Assembly (NCBI RefSeq): GCF_027887165.1
Contig: NC_077232.1
Span: forward strand, 5,982,410 to 6,046,409
Source of the DNA: Monodelphis domestica
Lineage: Eukaryota > Chordata > Mammalia > Didelphimorphia > Didelphidae
DNA length: 64,000 nucleotides
Reading direction: 5' to 3'
A program made the position numbers and the translations under genes. The notes below the pieces were generated by a model. That model was not told the origin of the DNA. It made no database searches and saw only the letters and a list, made by a program, of their open reading frames with translations. This document shows positions 12,421 to 23,583 of this stretch, piece by piece (the first letter of the stretch is position 1; every line of letters begins with the position of its first letter).

Positions 12421-12855
12421 CACATACAAAGTCAAAGTTCAGGAGGGCTTTAGGACCTGGAATAACAGCGGAAAGGAATTTTGGAACATAAAAAACAGAA
12501 TTTCATCTCTTGGAGGGATCTTAGAACACAGAGCCTCAGAGATCATTTCTGTCTCTTCCAGTCACTAGTCTTGGCTGGACTTTCATGTCTTTCTTTCCAG
12601 CCTGGAAGCTTCCCCTTCTCCCACCCCCATTTTTTGTGTGACCTCAACAGGAACTTAAAGCCCCTCAAAAGCCTCCCATGCAGGTCCTCCCTGATTTCAT
12701 CCCTCTCCGTCTCCACCATCCCTCTCAGCCCCTGCTGCCGGCCTCCCCCCACGGTCCGTGTCCACAAAGCCCTTCGTGTCCACCCCCACTTCCCAGGCCT
12801 CGGCCCCTGGCCTGCCCTGGGCACATCCTGCACCCCGGGGCCTCTGGGCACTGAC

Positions 12856-14266
12856 TTCTCATCTTGACGTGCTGGGAGATCTCAATGAGCTCCATCTCTG
12901 TGGGCATGTACCCCAGCGTCCGCATGCAGGCCCCCAGCTCCCGGTAGCCAAGGTAGCCGTCTCGGTCAGTATCGAACTCATTGAAGGCCTCCAGCAGCTC
13001 TGTCCAGCCCAGCAGCATGGGGAGTGGGGCGAGAAGGGAAGGGTCAGGGCTCAGCCCCCTCCATTGTAGGCACCCCTCGCCCATCTACACCAACTCCCAG
13101 GGCTCCCCAGGCCCCTCCTCCCCCTTGGCTCCCATGGGCCCCTCTCCCCTCTGCCTCAGTTTCCCCAGCGGCTCACCATCTAGCTCCTCAGGGGCCAGTT
13201 CCCGATCCTGCAAGAAGAGAGATCAGAGATCACGTGTGCCCTCTGCTCCTGCCCAGGAGCCCCTTCGTGGCTTCTCTCTAGTCTGGGAAGGTGGGAGGCA
13301 GAAGGAGGAAGCCTGGGCAAGGAGTCCGATCTGGGTAACCTGAGACAAGTCCCTCCCCGTCTCCTGGCCTCAGTTTCCTCCTCTGTGAAATGGGGAGGTT
13401 GAACCAGATCATCCCTAACGAAGGTCCCTTCCAGTCCCGACAGCCCGTTTGAACTCCGTCCACACTAAACACGTCAGAGAGCCACAGACAGCGTGGAAAG
13501 GGCTTCCCAAGGAGGGGACTCGGTCAGGAGCTGCAGGGGGGCTTCCAGCAGCCCCAGGAAAGAGGCAGGCTTGACAAAGGCAGCCACTGAGGCTCAGGGA
13601 TGTTGTGAGTGGCCCAGGTCACACAGCAGTCAGCCACGGCCAGCACAAGCTGGCGTCCCTTCTGCCTCCAGCCCTGGACCGTCTCCCCAAAACGTCACAT
13701 TGGCCCAGGTCAGAACCCAAGGGTCCGCGGCGCCATGCGCCCAGCCTTCTCCTCCTCCCCAGTCCCGGGCCCTCGTCCCTTCCAGAGACCTGCGATGGGG
13801 GGGTCAGGGCAAAGGGTATGGGTGTGGCGGGGGGCCCCAGTTAGTCCCACCCCCACAATCCCAGGGCCCGGGCCCTCACCTTGCCAAAGACACTGTTCAG
13901 CAGGGGCCAGTAAGCCTTGTGGGCAGGGTCGTGCTGAGAGTCGCCCCGGTGCCGATGGGACAGCCTTCGGGGGCCGGGAGCCAGGGCAGCCTGGGAGCCT
14001 TCGCCGGGCCCGGCCTCCCCCTCAGCGGAGGCCCCCCCGTTCTTGTGGGCTTCGTGGCCCCCGAGAGCGGGCTTCTCCCCGGAGTCTCCGTGCCTGCCTT
14101 TCTGGGACTCTCTGCGCCCCTTTTCTCTCTTGCTTCTCCTTCTGCTCTGCTCTCTGGGGATCCCCCCCTCCTTGGCTCTGGTGGCCTCCCCTGGGGGAGC
14201 CTCCTCCGCCCCCCCGCCCTGGCTGGCCTCTGCCTTCCTGGGTTCGCCCCCATTCTTGGCAGCCAT
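12856..14266 (-). CDS. CABP4: Calcium-binding protein 4 (CABP4), exons 1-3, incomplete
   Basis: CABP4 is a calmodulin-like EF-hand protein of photoreceptor synaptic terminals that modulates Cav1.4 channels (family knowledge). Three coding exons are readable on the minus strand: 14266-13880 (129 codons), 13207-13177 and 12999-12856, with consistent phases (0, 1, 1) and GT donors (gtgagg, gtgagc, gtcagt). Exon 1 is a low-complexity basic/Gly-Glu N-terminus ending in the conserved block [11 protein letters not shown] and LLNSVFGK. Exon 2 gives [10 protein letters not shown]. Exon 3 gives EF-hand 1 (loop [12 protein letters not shown]) and the helix to SQHVKMR. The first ATG in frame is at 14266; an in-frame upstream GTG is not used. 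In all, 187 of about 275 expected residues are present. The exons for the EF2 loop, EF3 and EF4 should follow leftwards, but I could not find them in 12855-1. Confidence 0.9.
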
Positions 14267-14279
14267 GCGGGCGCTCACA

Positions 14280-14970
14280 TCCAGCCCTGAGGAGGATCCA
14301 GAAAATCAGCTTAGTGCCACCCGCGCCCAGGGAACAGCAGGGCTGGGGTCAGGTCAGCCGCGGGGCTTAAGGGAAGTAAGAAGGACGCTGGCGGCTGCTT
14401 ATCTCCCCGCCCCCACTCCGCCCGGCTGCCCCTGCCGGGCCCCAAGGCGGCCAGCGACCCCCGAAACCGCCCAGACCACCCTGACGGCCGCCCGGCCGCT
14501 CCTCGGCCTCTCTGGCTCCCTCGTGGCCCACGACCCGGTCCAAGGGTGCTGACTCGGGAGGCCATCAAGCTCAACCTTGGCATTTGACAGAAGAAATGGG
14601 GCCCCGGAAGAGGACCCAGAAGGAAAGGAGGGAAAGGGGGGAGCGGAAGAGGTGAGACTTGAATCCAGGACCTCGGAGCCCAAATCTGTGCCTCTGCGGT
14701 GCAGGTTCCTCCTTGTAGAAGGGGGAGAAGGCAATCCTCGATCAGAGAGGAGTGGGAGAGAATGCGTCGCTTGACCCCCGAGATGACTCTCGATATCCTG
14801 CCCCACCGCCCCAACACACACGATTATTCCCGTGTCCACAGGGGCCTTCTGGAGACACTGCCTTCACGCAATGGAGGAATTAAAGGGTGTATCAGGTGGA
14901 TGCAGGGCAGGAAACACAAAGATAAAAGAGTTTACAATTTACTGAGGAAAATGATGTCATTATTTATTAG
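14280..14970. other. CABP4 upstream region
   Basis: GC-rich sequence upstream of the CABP4 start, grading into ordinary DNA after 14600. It probably contains the CABP4 promoter and 5'UTR. I see no certain TATA box or photoreceptor motif. Confidence 0.3.
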
Positions 14971-14974
14971 CGCA

Positions 14975-15425
14975 GAGACGGGGCCTGGAGTCAGGAAGAT
15001 CCGGGTTCAAATCTCTCCTCAGACACTTACTAGCTGTGGGACCCTGGGCAAGTTACTTAACCACATCTGTCTCAGTTTCCTCAGCTGTAAAATGGGGATA
15101 ACCAAGGTCATCCAATGGTCAGTCGTCCTGGCTTTTGTCTTGTCACTGGACCTTGATGACTGAGGACTTTGTGTGAGATTCTGCCTCACTTCAATCCAAT
15201 TGGTGTATACATCAAGACATCTCCCTGTGACGTCAAAAATAAAGGATGGCCAGGCCTAGCGATGGGAGGTCCTGGGTTCAAATCTGACCTCGGACACTTT
15301 CTGGCTGTGTGACCCTGGGCAAGTCACTTAACCCCCATTTGCTAGCCCTTCCTGCTCTTCTGCCTTTGAATTAATCCACAGTCTTGATTCTAAGATGGAA
15401 GGGAAGGACATAAAAAGAAAAGGCA
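14975..15425 (+). mobile_element. Two plus-oriented SINEs
   Basis: A MAR1-like head at about 14975-15175 ('ggagtcaggaagatccgggttcaaatc', 'cctcagtttcctcagctgtaaaatggg') is followed by a tRNA-like SINE at about 15245-15420 ('aggtcctgggttcaaatctgacctcgg', 'tgaccctgggcaagtcacttaaccccc'). Confidence 0.75.
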
Positions 15426-18359
15426 AGACGAGAGAAAAGGAGGGATGAACAAGATGAGGATGAAGAAGTCTCTCCCTCTTGGGTTATAGAGAGGAATCAA
15501 GGAGATGATATCTGTTGAGCGCTTTGCCAGCTTTGAAGGGCTCTGTAAATGCCAGCTGCTGGGTTTATTATTATTCACAAAGAAGAGCATAGCTCAGCCG
15601 AAGCTGGTTGGGTTTTTGATTGAGAGAAAAGTAAAGGGAGTCTGTTCCAGGCTTGGAGGAACCCACCAGGCAAATGTGCAGAGGTGGGAAACAGCAGGAA
15701 TCCTCAGAATCTAAGACGGCTGAATCCTAGGATTAATGAAGGAAATAAATAGGAAATAATACTGGCAGGTGACCCTGGAGTGGGCCATGCGTGTGCTTTT
15801 ATGAGTCACTGAGGCATCTTGACACCAGGAATGTGCTGTACGTGGTCAGCCTGACACCTGGCCTATGAAATGCCTACTATGTGCAGGCACTGGGCTAAGA
15901 GCTGCAGATCCAAAGAAAAGCCACAAACCAAAGCAAAATGACCCTGCCCTCCAGGTGTCTCCAGTCGGATGGAGGAGACACCAAGCAAACACCTATGGCC
16001 ACCGGATCTAGAGATGGGATGAATCGGAGATCCTCCACGGAAGGAGGGCTGGGAAGGAGTCTTGAGGAAGGCAAGACCTTACCTGGGACTTGAAGGAAGC
16101 CGGGAGGTAGAGATGACATGGGCATGGGGGCAGCCAATGGAATTGCTCCCAGTTGGGTGGCGGAGCATCCCTGTGCAAGGTGGACGTTGGCGTAGCTGTG
16201 GGGTAGAGGAATGGGTTACCATGGGGGGGGGGGGCTTGGTCTTTGTCCTTACAGGGAACTCCAGTTCCTTGATTCCTCAGTTCTTTCCCAGGCCGTACAT
16301 CACCCCAGCACTGGCCAGGCGCTCTTCCCTTCCACCATCTTCTCTTCTTCTTAGGTGCTCATGACACTGTTCTCTCCCTGTTCTCCTCCCACCTATCCGA
16401 CTGCCCCTTCGCAGTACCCTTGGCTAGACTTTTAGCCCACTAAGGGGTGGGGGGCTCCCCAGGCTCCATTCTGGGTCCTCGTGTCTTCTCCCTCTGGATT
16501 ATTTCACTTGGTGACCTCAGCAACTCCCGTGGTTTCACTTAGCATCTCTGCTGGTCATTTTCAAACCTCTTTATCCAGCTCTCACCTCGAACCCAGCCTC
16601 TAGTCTCATACTTCCTACTGCTATCCAGGCATATTGGATGGGTTGTCCCAGAGGCATCTTCAACCCAACCTGTCCAAAAGTGACCTCATTCCCCTCTTCC
16701 CTTCTGCGTACTTCTGAGAGCAGGCACCACCCCCTTCCCAGGCCCCCAGCTCCAAACTGGCCCCCTTCACAGACCCTAGCCAACTTGTGGCCAAGCCCTA
16801 GGAGTCCTACCCTTGTCATTTCTCTTGTAATTCCCCTTCTCTCGGAAACTGCCACCACCCTGGTGTGATCAGTCAGTGAATAAACATGTATTAAGTGCCT
16901 ACTATGTGCCAAGCAAGCTTTATGCTAAGGGATGGAGATTTAAAAAAGAAGGAGAAGCAAAAGACAGTGCTTAGCTAACACAGAGCGCTCACCGTCTAAT
17001 GAAGGAGACAAAAGCAAGCAAATATGGACAAACAAGCATCTACGTGTACAGGACAAACAGAAGGTAAGAGGGGAAGGCACTAGAATTAAGAGGGATTGGG
17101 AAAGGCTTTTGGTAGAAGATGGGATTTTAGTCAGGACTTGAAGAAAGCCGGCGAGGCCAGGTGGCAGAGACGAGGAGGGAGAATGGGGGAAGCCAGAGAA
17201 TGCCCGGCGCTAGGAGGCGGAGAAGCGGTTTTATTGGGCAACAACAAGGAAGCTGCTTCAAAGAGTATATAGGAGGTAGTGCAATATCAATAATAAGGAA
17301 ACAGGTCTTGATCAACGATACGTGTAAAACCCAGTGGAATTGCACATCTGGGGGGGGCCGGGGCGGGGGAGGAAAAAATATGAATCCTGTAATCATGGGA
17401 AAATAGTCTAAATTAATTCAAGAAAAGTTTTCAATAAAAAAAGAGGAGGAACATAGGAGGAAGCTCATCGCCTCATTCCTCTATTATTGCACTACCTGCT
17501 GGTTGGTCTCCCTGCTACTTCATTCCCTACTTCCTACTCCAATCAGCTTACAAAACATTCTCTCTAAGACTCCCCTATGACCATATCACTGTTCTATCCA
17601 ATAACCTCCAGGGCCCTCTGTCACTTTCAGAGTCAAATATAAAATCCTTCATTCAACATCCAAATCCCTTAATTATCTTCATTCCTTTCCAGGCTCGCCT
17701 GCCTCCCTCCCCTCCACGTACTCTGCCATCCAATGACATTGGCCTCCTGACTTGCCTTCACAAATAACCCTCCATCTCCCTATAGCATTCTTCCTCCACA
17801 TCTCCTCCTGGCCTCTCTGGCTTCCTTTGAGTCCCTGCAAGAAGCCTTTCTCAGTCCTCCCTAATCTTAGCACCCTCCTTCTGAAACTGCCCCCAATGTA
17901 TCCCACCTATGGTTTGTTTGTTCACATATTGTTTGTTGTTTACATAGTGCCACCCCTGTTGCACTAGGAGCTCTTGAAGACAGGGACCATTTTTTGTCTT
18001 TTTCTGCAAGCCAAGCACTTAGCACAGTGCCTAACACATAGTAGGTGCTTAACATTTGTTAGATAATTGACTTCTATAGTCCCAAACATTTTCCTGAAAC
18101 AACAAATTTTTCAAACACCTCTATTGTTCTGGCAGAGCTATTTGATTGAGAAGCAGGGGATACCATTGTCTCTGGAGACATCTGAGAAATTAGAATTCAT
18201 AGAATTCGCATCGTGGGTCACCCCAAAGGCATTCAAGGAGTGTGTGGTGGGTCTCAGTAAGAAGCAATATATCATAGACCAATAATCATGCAGGCAAAGT
18301 TGCATAAAGGAGAGATGTGGGATTAGAACTAGAAGATATTCCATTAAAACCATATACCG
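15426..18359. mobile_element. L2/CR1-like and L1-like LINE mosaic
   Basis: Minus-sense L2/CR1-like text lies at about 15860-16180 and 16870-17260 ('gggacttgaaggaagccgggaggtagagatga' type). Plus-sense L2-like text lies at about 16240-16870 and 17465-18070, ending 'cacatagtaggtgcttaacatttgtt'. A 3' end of an L1-like LINE is at about 17285-17440 ('cagtggaattgcacatctgg', 'tgaatcctgtaatcatggg'). No host exon was recognised. Confidence 0.45.
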
Positions 18360-18459
18360 CACTTTATTCATCCATTTTTCAGGTGATAGACAATCCTCAG
18401 TGGCAAAGAATTGGAAATTGGGTTTGTCCATCACTTGGGGAATGGATGAACGAGTTGTG
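18360..18459 (+). mobile_element. L1-like LINE, left part (continues at 19299)
   Basis: The text from 'ccgcactttattcatccatttttcagg' through 'tggcaaagaattggaaattggg' to 'ggaatggatgaacgagttgtg' is the sense form of the recurrent LINE 3' region. It breaks off at 18459 and resumes at 19299 after an LTR insertion. Confidence 0.65.
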
Positions 18460-19298
18460 TGTAAAGGTTAAAATTAATGGTTGAATGATGATTATATAAA
18501 ATTATGTGATTGCCAGTATTTATTATATCTCGAGTCAGAAATTTATTTACAAATAGAGAGGAAACAATAAAGAAGAGAAATGTGAGGGGGATAGAGAAGT
18601 TATCTATCCTATCAACTTAAATGTTTTGTTCTGGGTCCACTTAGTCCAGGCAGAGATTAATTAACTCTCAACCAAGAAGGCTGGTAGTGAGTAACCATTC
18701 AGCCTTCTCCAAGATGGAAGCTAGTCTCTTCAGAAGCTAGGAAAGGGGTCAGCCTTTTCCTCACCCAATGAAGTAATCCAAGAGTCAGAGTCCAAGAAGA
18801 AGCCAAGCTCCTAGCCCATGATCCAAGTCATAGTCTCCAGTGAAGCGCCTTTGAAGACTATCTAAGGCTATCTCCAGAAGACAATCTCTTCAGACTATCT
18901 TCTCAAAGACAATCTGCCCTGAAGGAGTTTGGGCTTGCTTTTTATGGTTACTTCTTGTCCCCTCTCCTCTTCACAGGAGTCAATCACAGTTTCCAAATTG
19001 TCTAGCACTGCCCAGGGGGCAGTGTCTGTAGGAGGGACTTCTCACTTTCTGAAGGTTAAGTTCTCATCAAAAAGATCCACAGATCTGGCTGATTGAATTT
19101 CTAAAGGGTATGAATTCTCTAAGTACCTTGCTAGCTTCTCACCTAGTACTAAGTAGGGTGTTTAATCTTTTGTTTCAATTCAAAAGTAGACAAAGGAGAG
19201 TTAATCCTGTTTTCCACAATCTAGGGAAGAATTAAGTAAGGGTTCTTAAGTTATTATTAACTCAGGATAGACAACAGAGTAGAGAATTCTCTTTCACA
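18460..19298 (-). mobile_element. Solo LTR (839 bp) with 4-bp target duplication TGTG
   Basis: The element starts TGTAAAGG and ends TTTCACA, i.e. TG...CA termini. TGTG occurs immediately on both sides (18456-18459 and 19299-19302). It cleanly interrupts an L1-like LINE whose text resumes after it. Orientation is inferred as minus: read on that strand there is a TATA-like 'ccataaaaagcaagcc' (about 18929-18946), followed by AATAAA-type signals near 18540 and a short U5. No internal retroviral sequence adjoins it, so it is a solo LTR left by LTR-LTR recombination. Confidence 0.85.
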
Positions 19299-19860
19299 TG
19301 TGGCATCTGGCTGTAATGGAATACTATTGTGCCATAAGAAATGATGAACAGGATAAGTTCAGAAAAACCTGGAAAGACTTCTATGAACTGATGCAGAGTG
19401 ACGTGAGCAGAACCAGAAGAACTGAGTATGTTACTGTATACAGTAAGAGAAATACTATACAGTGATCTATCTACTGTGAAGGACTAAACCATTATCAGCA
19501 AAGCAAGACTCCAAGACAACCGTAAGGTACTCATGATGAAAACGCTCTCCACAGCCAAAGAAGGACCTGTTGGAGTCCAAGGCCAAACAAAGCAGGCCCG
19601 CTTCCACTTCATTTCCTTTATGAGATTTCTATTGTATGTGTGATATGTGGCTTCTATCATGACATGAGCAATATAGAAATATGTAATACAGGAAAGTACT
19701 TGTATAACTTGGACTATTTACTGCCATGGGGAGAAGGGAGGAAGGAGATAGGGAGAAATCTGAGCCCTAAAATGTTCGAAAACAATTATCAAAAACTGTT
19801 TCTACGTGGAACTGAAAAATTAATTTATTTATTTTTAAAAATGTTTTAAAAGGCCTAGAT
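19299..19860 (+). mobile_element. L1-like LINE 3' region, right part
   Basis: The LINE resumes with 'gctgtaatggaatactattgtgcc' and continues through 'gaaaaacctggaaagacttctatgaactgatgcagag' to an A/T-rich end near 19860. Confidence 0.65.
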
Positions 19861-21615
19861 TTAAAAAAAAAGAACTAGAGGGAAGCCAAAGAACAGGCTT
19901 TATGTGCCATTGGCGTCCAATCAATGTCAATGCCTAGAGGAAGGCCCCCAGCTCAGGGGATAAACAAGAGTGTGGACAACCATCCTGTGGGTTAGGCAGG
20001 CTCTTTGTGAAATCTCCTAAAGCAGTGAAGTTATAGATTCCTCAAAGACACCAGACTGTCTCCCAAAGTGGGATGGAATGCCTCTGGAGGTAGTGAGTTC
20101 CCTGTCCCTCGAGGGATGAGAGGTACCAGAGACTAAGCTGAGCATCTCAGTATCCCTCCGTGGTCCCTTCCAGCTCTGAGAGTCAGTGACCCTTGAGTCT
20201 AATCGATACTAACCTAGCAGCCCCTTTGGAAACCTCCCGTTAGAACATGCGCTTCTTGAGGTCAGGAGCTGTCCTTTTGTCTCTTTTAGCATTCCCAGTA
20301 GTCTCTGTATTCTCTATTCTACATGCCTGGCACGTAGGAGGCGCTTAAGAAGAGGCCAGGTGGTTGGCTCTTTCCATCTTGCAGAGCCCCAGTGGACAGT
20401 AGGATTTGGAACCTGCAAGAGAACCAAAAGCTCGAAGTCAGTTAGAACAGAGCCAGGCTCCTGGGCAGGCTGTCAAGGGCCTTGAATGCCAATCTAAAGG
20501 GACGCTGGAGACAGGCCAATGAACCTCTAAGCCAGAGGGGCCTATTTCTGCCCATTCTGAGCTGCCTGGTGAATGAGGAAGGGCACTCGGGAAAGCCTGG
20601 CCCCCTTCCACCTCCTCATTCACCGCAGTCAGCGACGCTGACCTCCTGGTCTCTCTCTAAGGGAGGGAGGGATGTGCGGCATCACTACTGCTCCCAGCAG
20701 TCCCCACAGGACTGGGGGCCTAGGTCGGGGGAAGCCGGCTGGGGCAGCCTGACTCCAGATCGCTGCCCAGCAGGGCCTGGGGTTAGAGTTTCTCCAAGAG
20801 AGGAGTTCTATGAATGTTTAATGGGCTGCCCGTCTTGGGTTACCTCTCCCACCACACAAGTGCATGGGGCGTCCGTCCACTCCACCCGGAGCCCAAGCCC
20901 AGACAGACAGACTGGCAGACAGGCCGTCACACCCCTTGGGCCTGCCTCGCTGCCTGGCAAGGGGAACTGGGAGTAGACGCAGAGAAGTTAGACTGTTGTG
21001 TGGGAGCTGCAATCTGCCCCATCCTCATCCCTGTCCCCGGTGGCTGCCCCCCATGTGCCGGTAAGCCCATCTACCCCCGTGAACCCCCAGCCACGGCCTC
21101 TTCCTGGCCCTCAGGCCCCTGTCCAGGAGGTTTGGGGAGGAACTTCCTAGGGGAGGGGGTCTAGCGTGGTGGCAAGGACAGTCCCCCCCCAGCTTTTTAG
21201 CATGGAGACCCCATAGAGGGGTGTCCCCACCCATAGGAGCTGGCCCCCAGGCAGGGCTGCAGAGGTCCCCCGAAGGCTGGAGGCAGAAAAAAGGATCATA
21301 GGACTTGGAGCCAGGAGGGATCTTCGAGGGCAGCAGCGCTCATTTTACAGAGGAAGCAGGTCCAGAGAGGGGACGATCTGCCCCAAGCCTCCCAGCTGAG
21401 TCAGGAGCGAAGCCTTAGACCTGCTCCTTCAATCTAGCAAGCTATTTGCCACGGGCTCTTTTGGGCGAGGAGGAAACCCATTTTTCCTCAGAAGGACCAA
21501 TCTGGGAACTCCTAGAGGAGGGACTCCTGGGAAAGAGAATCATTGAGTCTGGAAGAATCTGTAGTGGCTGGAAAGGTCTTTAGAGGTCCTGGAGCCCATT
21601 TTATAGGAGGGGTAA
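19861..21615. other. Intergenic sequence without recognised gene
   Basis: Mixed DNA with L2-type tail text near 20220-20350 and MIR-like text near 21300-21420 ('gacttggagccaggagggatcttcg'). The open frames at 20480-21160 are short, overlap on both strands and show no family motif. Confidence 0.35.
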
Positions 21616-21619
21616 ACTG

Positions 21620-22302
21620 ATGGGAAGGAAGGAAGGAGGGAGAGAGGGAGGAAAGAAGGAAGGGAAGGAGGGAGGAAGGAAGGGAGGGAAGGAAGAAGGG
21701 AAGGAGGGAGGAAGGAAGGAAGAAAGGTAGGGAAGGAGGGAGGAAGGAAGAAAGGAAGAAAGGAAGGAAGGAAGGGAGGAAGAAAGGGAGAAAGGGAGGA
21801 AGGAAGGAAGGGAGGAAGGGAGGAAGGAAGGAAGGAAGGAAGGAAGGAAGGAAGGAAGGAAGGAAGGAAGGAAGGAAGGAAGGAAGGAAGAAAGGAAGGA
21901 AGGAAGAAAGGAAGGAAGGAAGGAAGGAAGGAAGGAAGGAAGGAAGGAAGGAAGGAAGGAAGGAAGGAAGGAAGGAAGGAAGGAAGGAAGGAAGGAAGGA
22001 AGGAAGGAAGGAAGGAAGGAAGGAAGGAAGGAAGGAAGGAAGGAAGGAAGAAAGGAAGGAAGGAAGAAAGGAAGGAAGGAAGGAAGGAAGGAAGGAAGGA
22101 AGGAAGGAAGGAAGGAAGGAAGGAAGGAAGGAAGGAAGGAAGGAAGAAAGGAAGGAAGGAAGGAAGGAAGGAAGGAAGGAAGGAAGGAAGGAAGGAAGGA
22201 AGGAAGGAAGGAAGGAAGGAAGGAAGGAAGGAAGGAAGGAAGGAAGGAAGGAAGGAAGGAAGGAAGGAAGGAAGGAAGGAAGGAGGGGAAGGAAGGAAGA
22301 AA
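21620..22302. repeat. Purine tetranucleotide tract (GGAA)n
   Basis: About 680 bp of purine on the plus strand. The left 200 bp are variable (GGGA/GGAA/GAAA), followed by about 450 bp of nearly pure GGAA with a few GAAA interruptions. It is a mirror of the CCTT tract at 6.5 kb. GGAA is the ETS-family core, so ETS-factor binding is conceivable but not shown. Confidence 0.97.
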
Positions 22303-22499
22303 GGCTCAGAGGGAAGGAGATTGGCCTTTTAGAAGTGGCCATCCTTTCTACCAGTCACCTTTCTTTGTCCTGAGCTCCTGGTCAAGGATATCTTCCTGCT
22401 TCCTTCTCCTGGCACTATAAGCCCGGCAAGTATCAACAACTTCTCTAGCTCCTCCCAGTCTCCTCCTCATCTGAAGCAGAGCCTCTGAGGGAGCTAGGA

Positions 22500-23180
22500 G
22501 GAAACTCTAGTAATCTAGTCCATAGTGCTGTGCCTAGAGTCACAAAGACCTGAGTTCAAATCTTACCTCAGATACTTACTAGCTGGATCACTCTGGACAA
22601 GTCCCTTTACCTCCTGATGGGCCTCAGTTTCCTCATTTATACTCCAAGATCCTTCTAATGCTAAGTCTTTCTGCAGGTCCCAATATTCATTTAGGAGACG
22701 CCACTCTAGCCCAAGCACTCTGCTGGTTCCCAGAGGTACAAAGATAGAAATCCAACTTCTGCCTTCAGGGAGCATCATTCTTGCTGGGAAATAGTATATG
22801 TATGTATATATATACACAACTACAAGGGCAGCGGAGGGGATCAGGAAAGGCCCCATAGCCTATGGACAATCATCCTCATTTTATACTTGGGGAAACTGAT
22901 ACTCAAAGAGAGTAATTTGCCCAAGATTGTTGCAGTTTAGTTAATTCAGTTGTTTCTGACTCTTTGCGACCCTGTTTGGGATTTTCTTGGCAGAGACACT
23001 GCAGGGGTTGGCCATTTCCTTCTCAGCTCAGGTTACAGATGAAGTAACTGAGGCAAACAGGGTTAAGTGACTTGCCCAGGGTCACACAGCTAGTATGTGT
23101 TTGAGGCCAGATTTGAACTCAGGTCTTCCTGACTACAGGACTAGCACTCTAGCCACCTAGCTGGCCCTTGCCCAAGGTTA
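22500..23180. mobile_element. SINE and LINE fragments upstream of GPR152
   Basis: A plus MIR/SINE-like piece is at about 22525-22640 ('acctgagttcaaatcttacctcagatacttactagctgg'). L2-like minus-sense text is at about 22690-22860. An inverted MAR1-like SINE is at about 22930-23165 ('gttaattcagttgtttctgac', 'cacacagctagtatgtgtttgagg'). Confidence 0.65.
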
Positions 23181-23583
23181 TACAGACACAAAATGACAGA
23201 AATAGGATTTGAATCCAGGTCTCCAGGGTCCAAGCTCAGCACTCTTTTCACCACATGCCGTGGCCCCTCCAAAGGCTGGGAAGCATCCAGAAGCCAGACA
23301 AGGTGAGGTCTTCCTAGGACAGGAGAGAATCGAACACCCTAACCAGGGACATCTGGGTCGGGTGTCTGGAAAAACCCTGGGCAGTATTCCCAGGGGCTCG
23401 GACCACTTGCTGCCTGATCCCCTTCTGGGACTCTGGTCCTACCCTGGGCCTTGGCACTGAGGTTCTCCCTGCCCAATGCTAGTGCCCTGGCCCTCCCCCA
23501 CCGTCCTGGCCCATCCGAAGCCCTTGGTTCTCCCTTCTCCTCTCTCTCTGCCCTGCAGGCCCATTAGCCTGGCCCCCTCAGCG

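Noticed and set aside
21512-22342. 276-codon Pro-Ser-Phe-Leu repeat frame on the minus strand
   Set aside because: Translation of the GGAA tract in the only stop-free phase; no coding signal.
23476-23583. N-terminal extension of GPR152 by 36 residues
   Set aside because: A good splice acceptor with polypyrimidine tract lies at 23558, inside the extension, and the extension does not resemble the orthologous N-terminus. The ATG at 23584 fits better.
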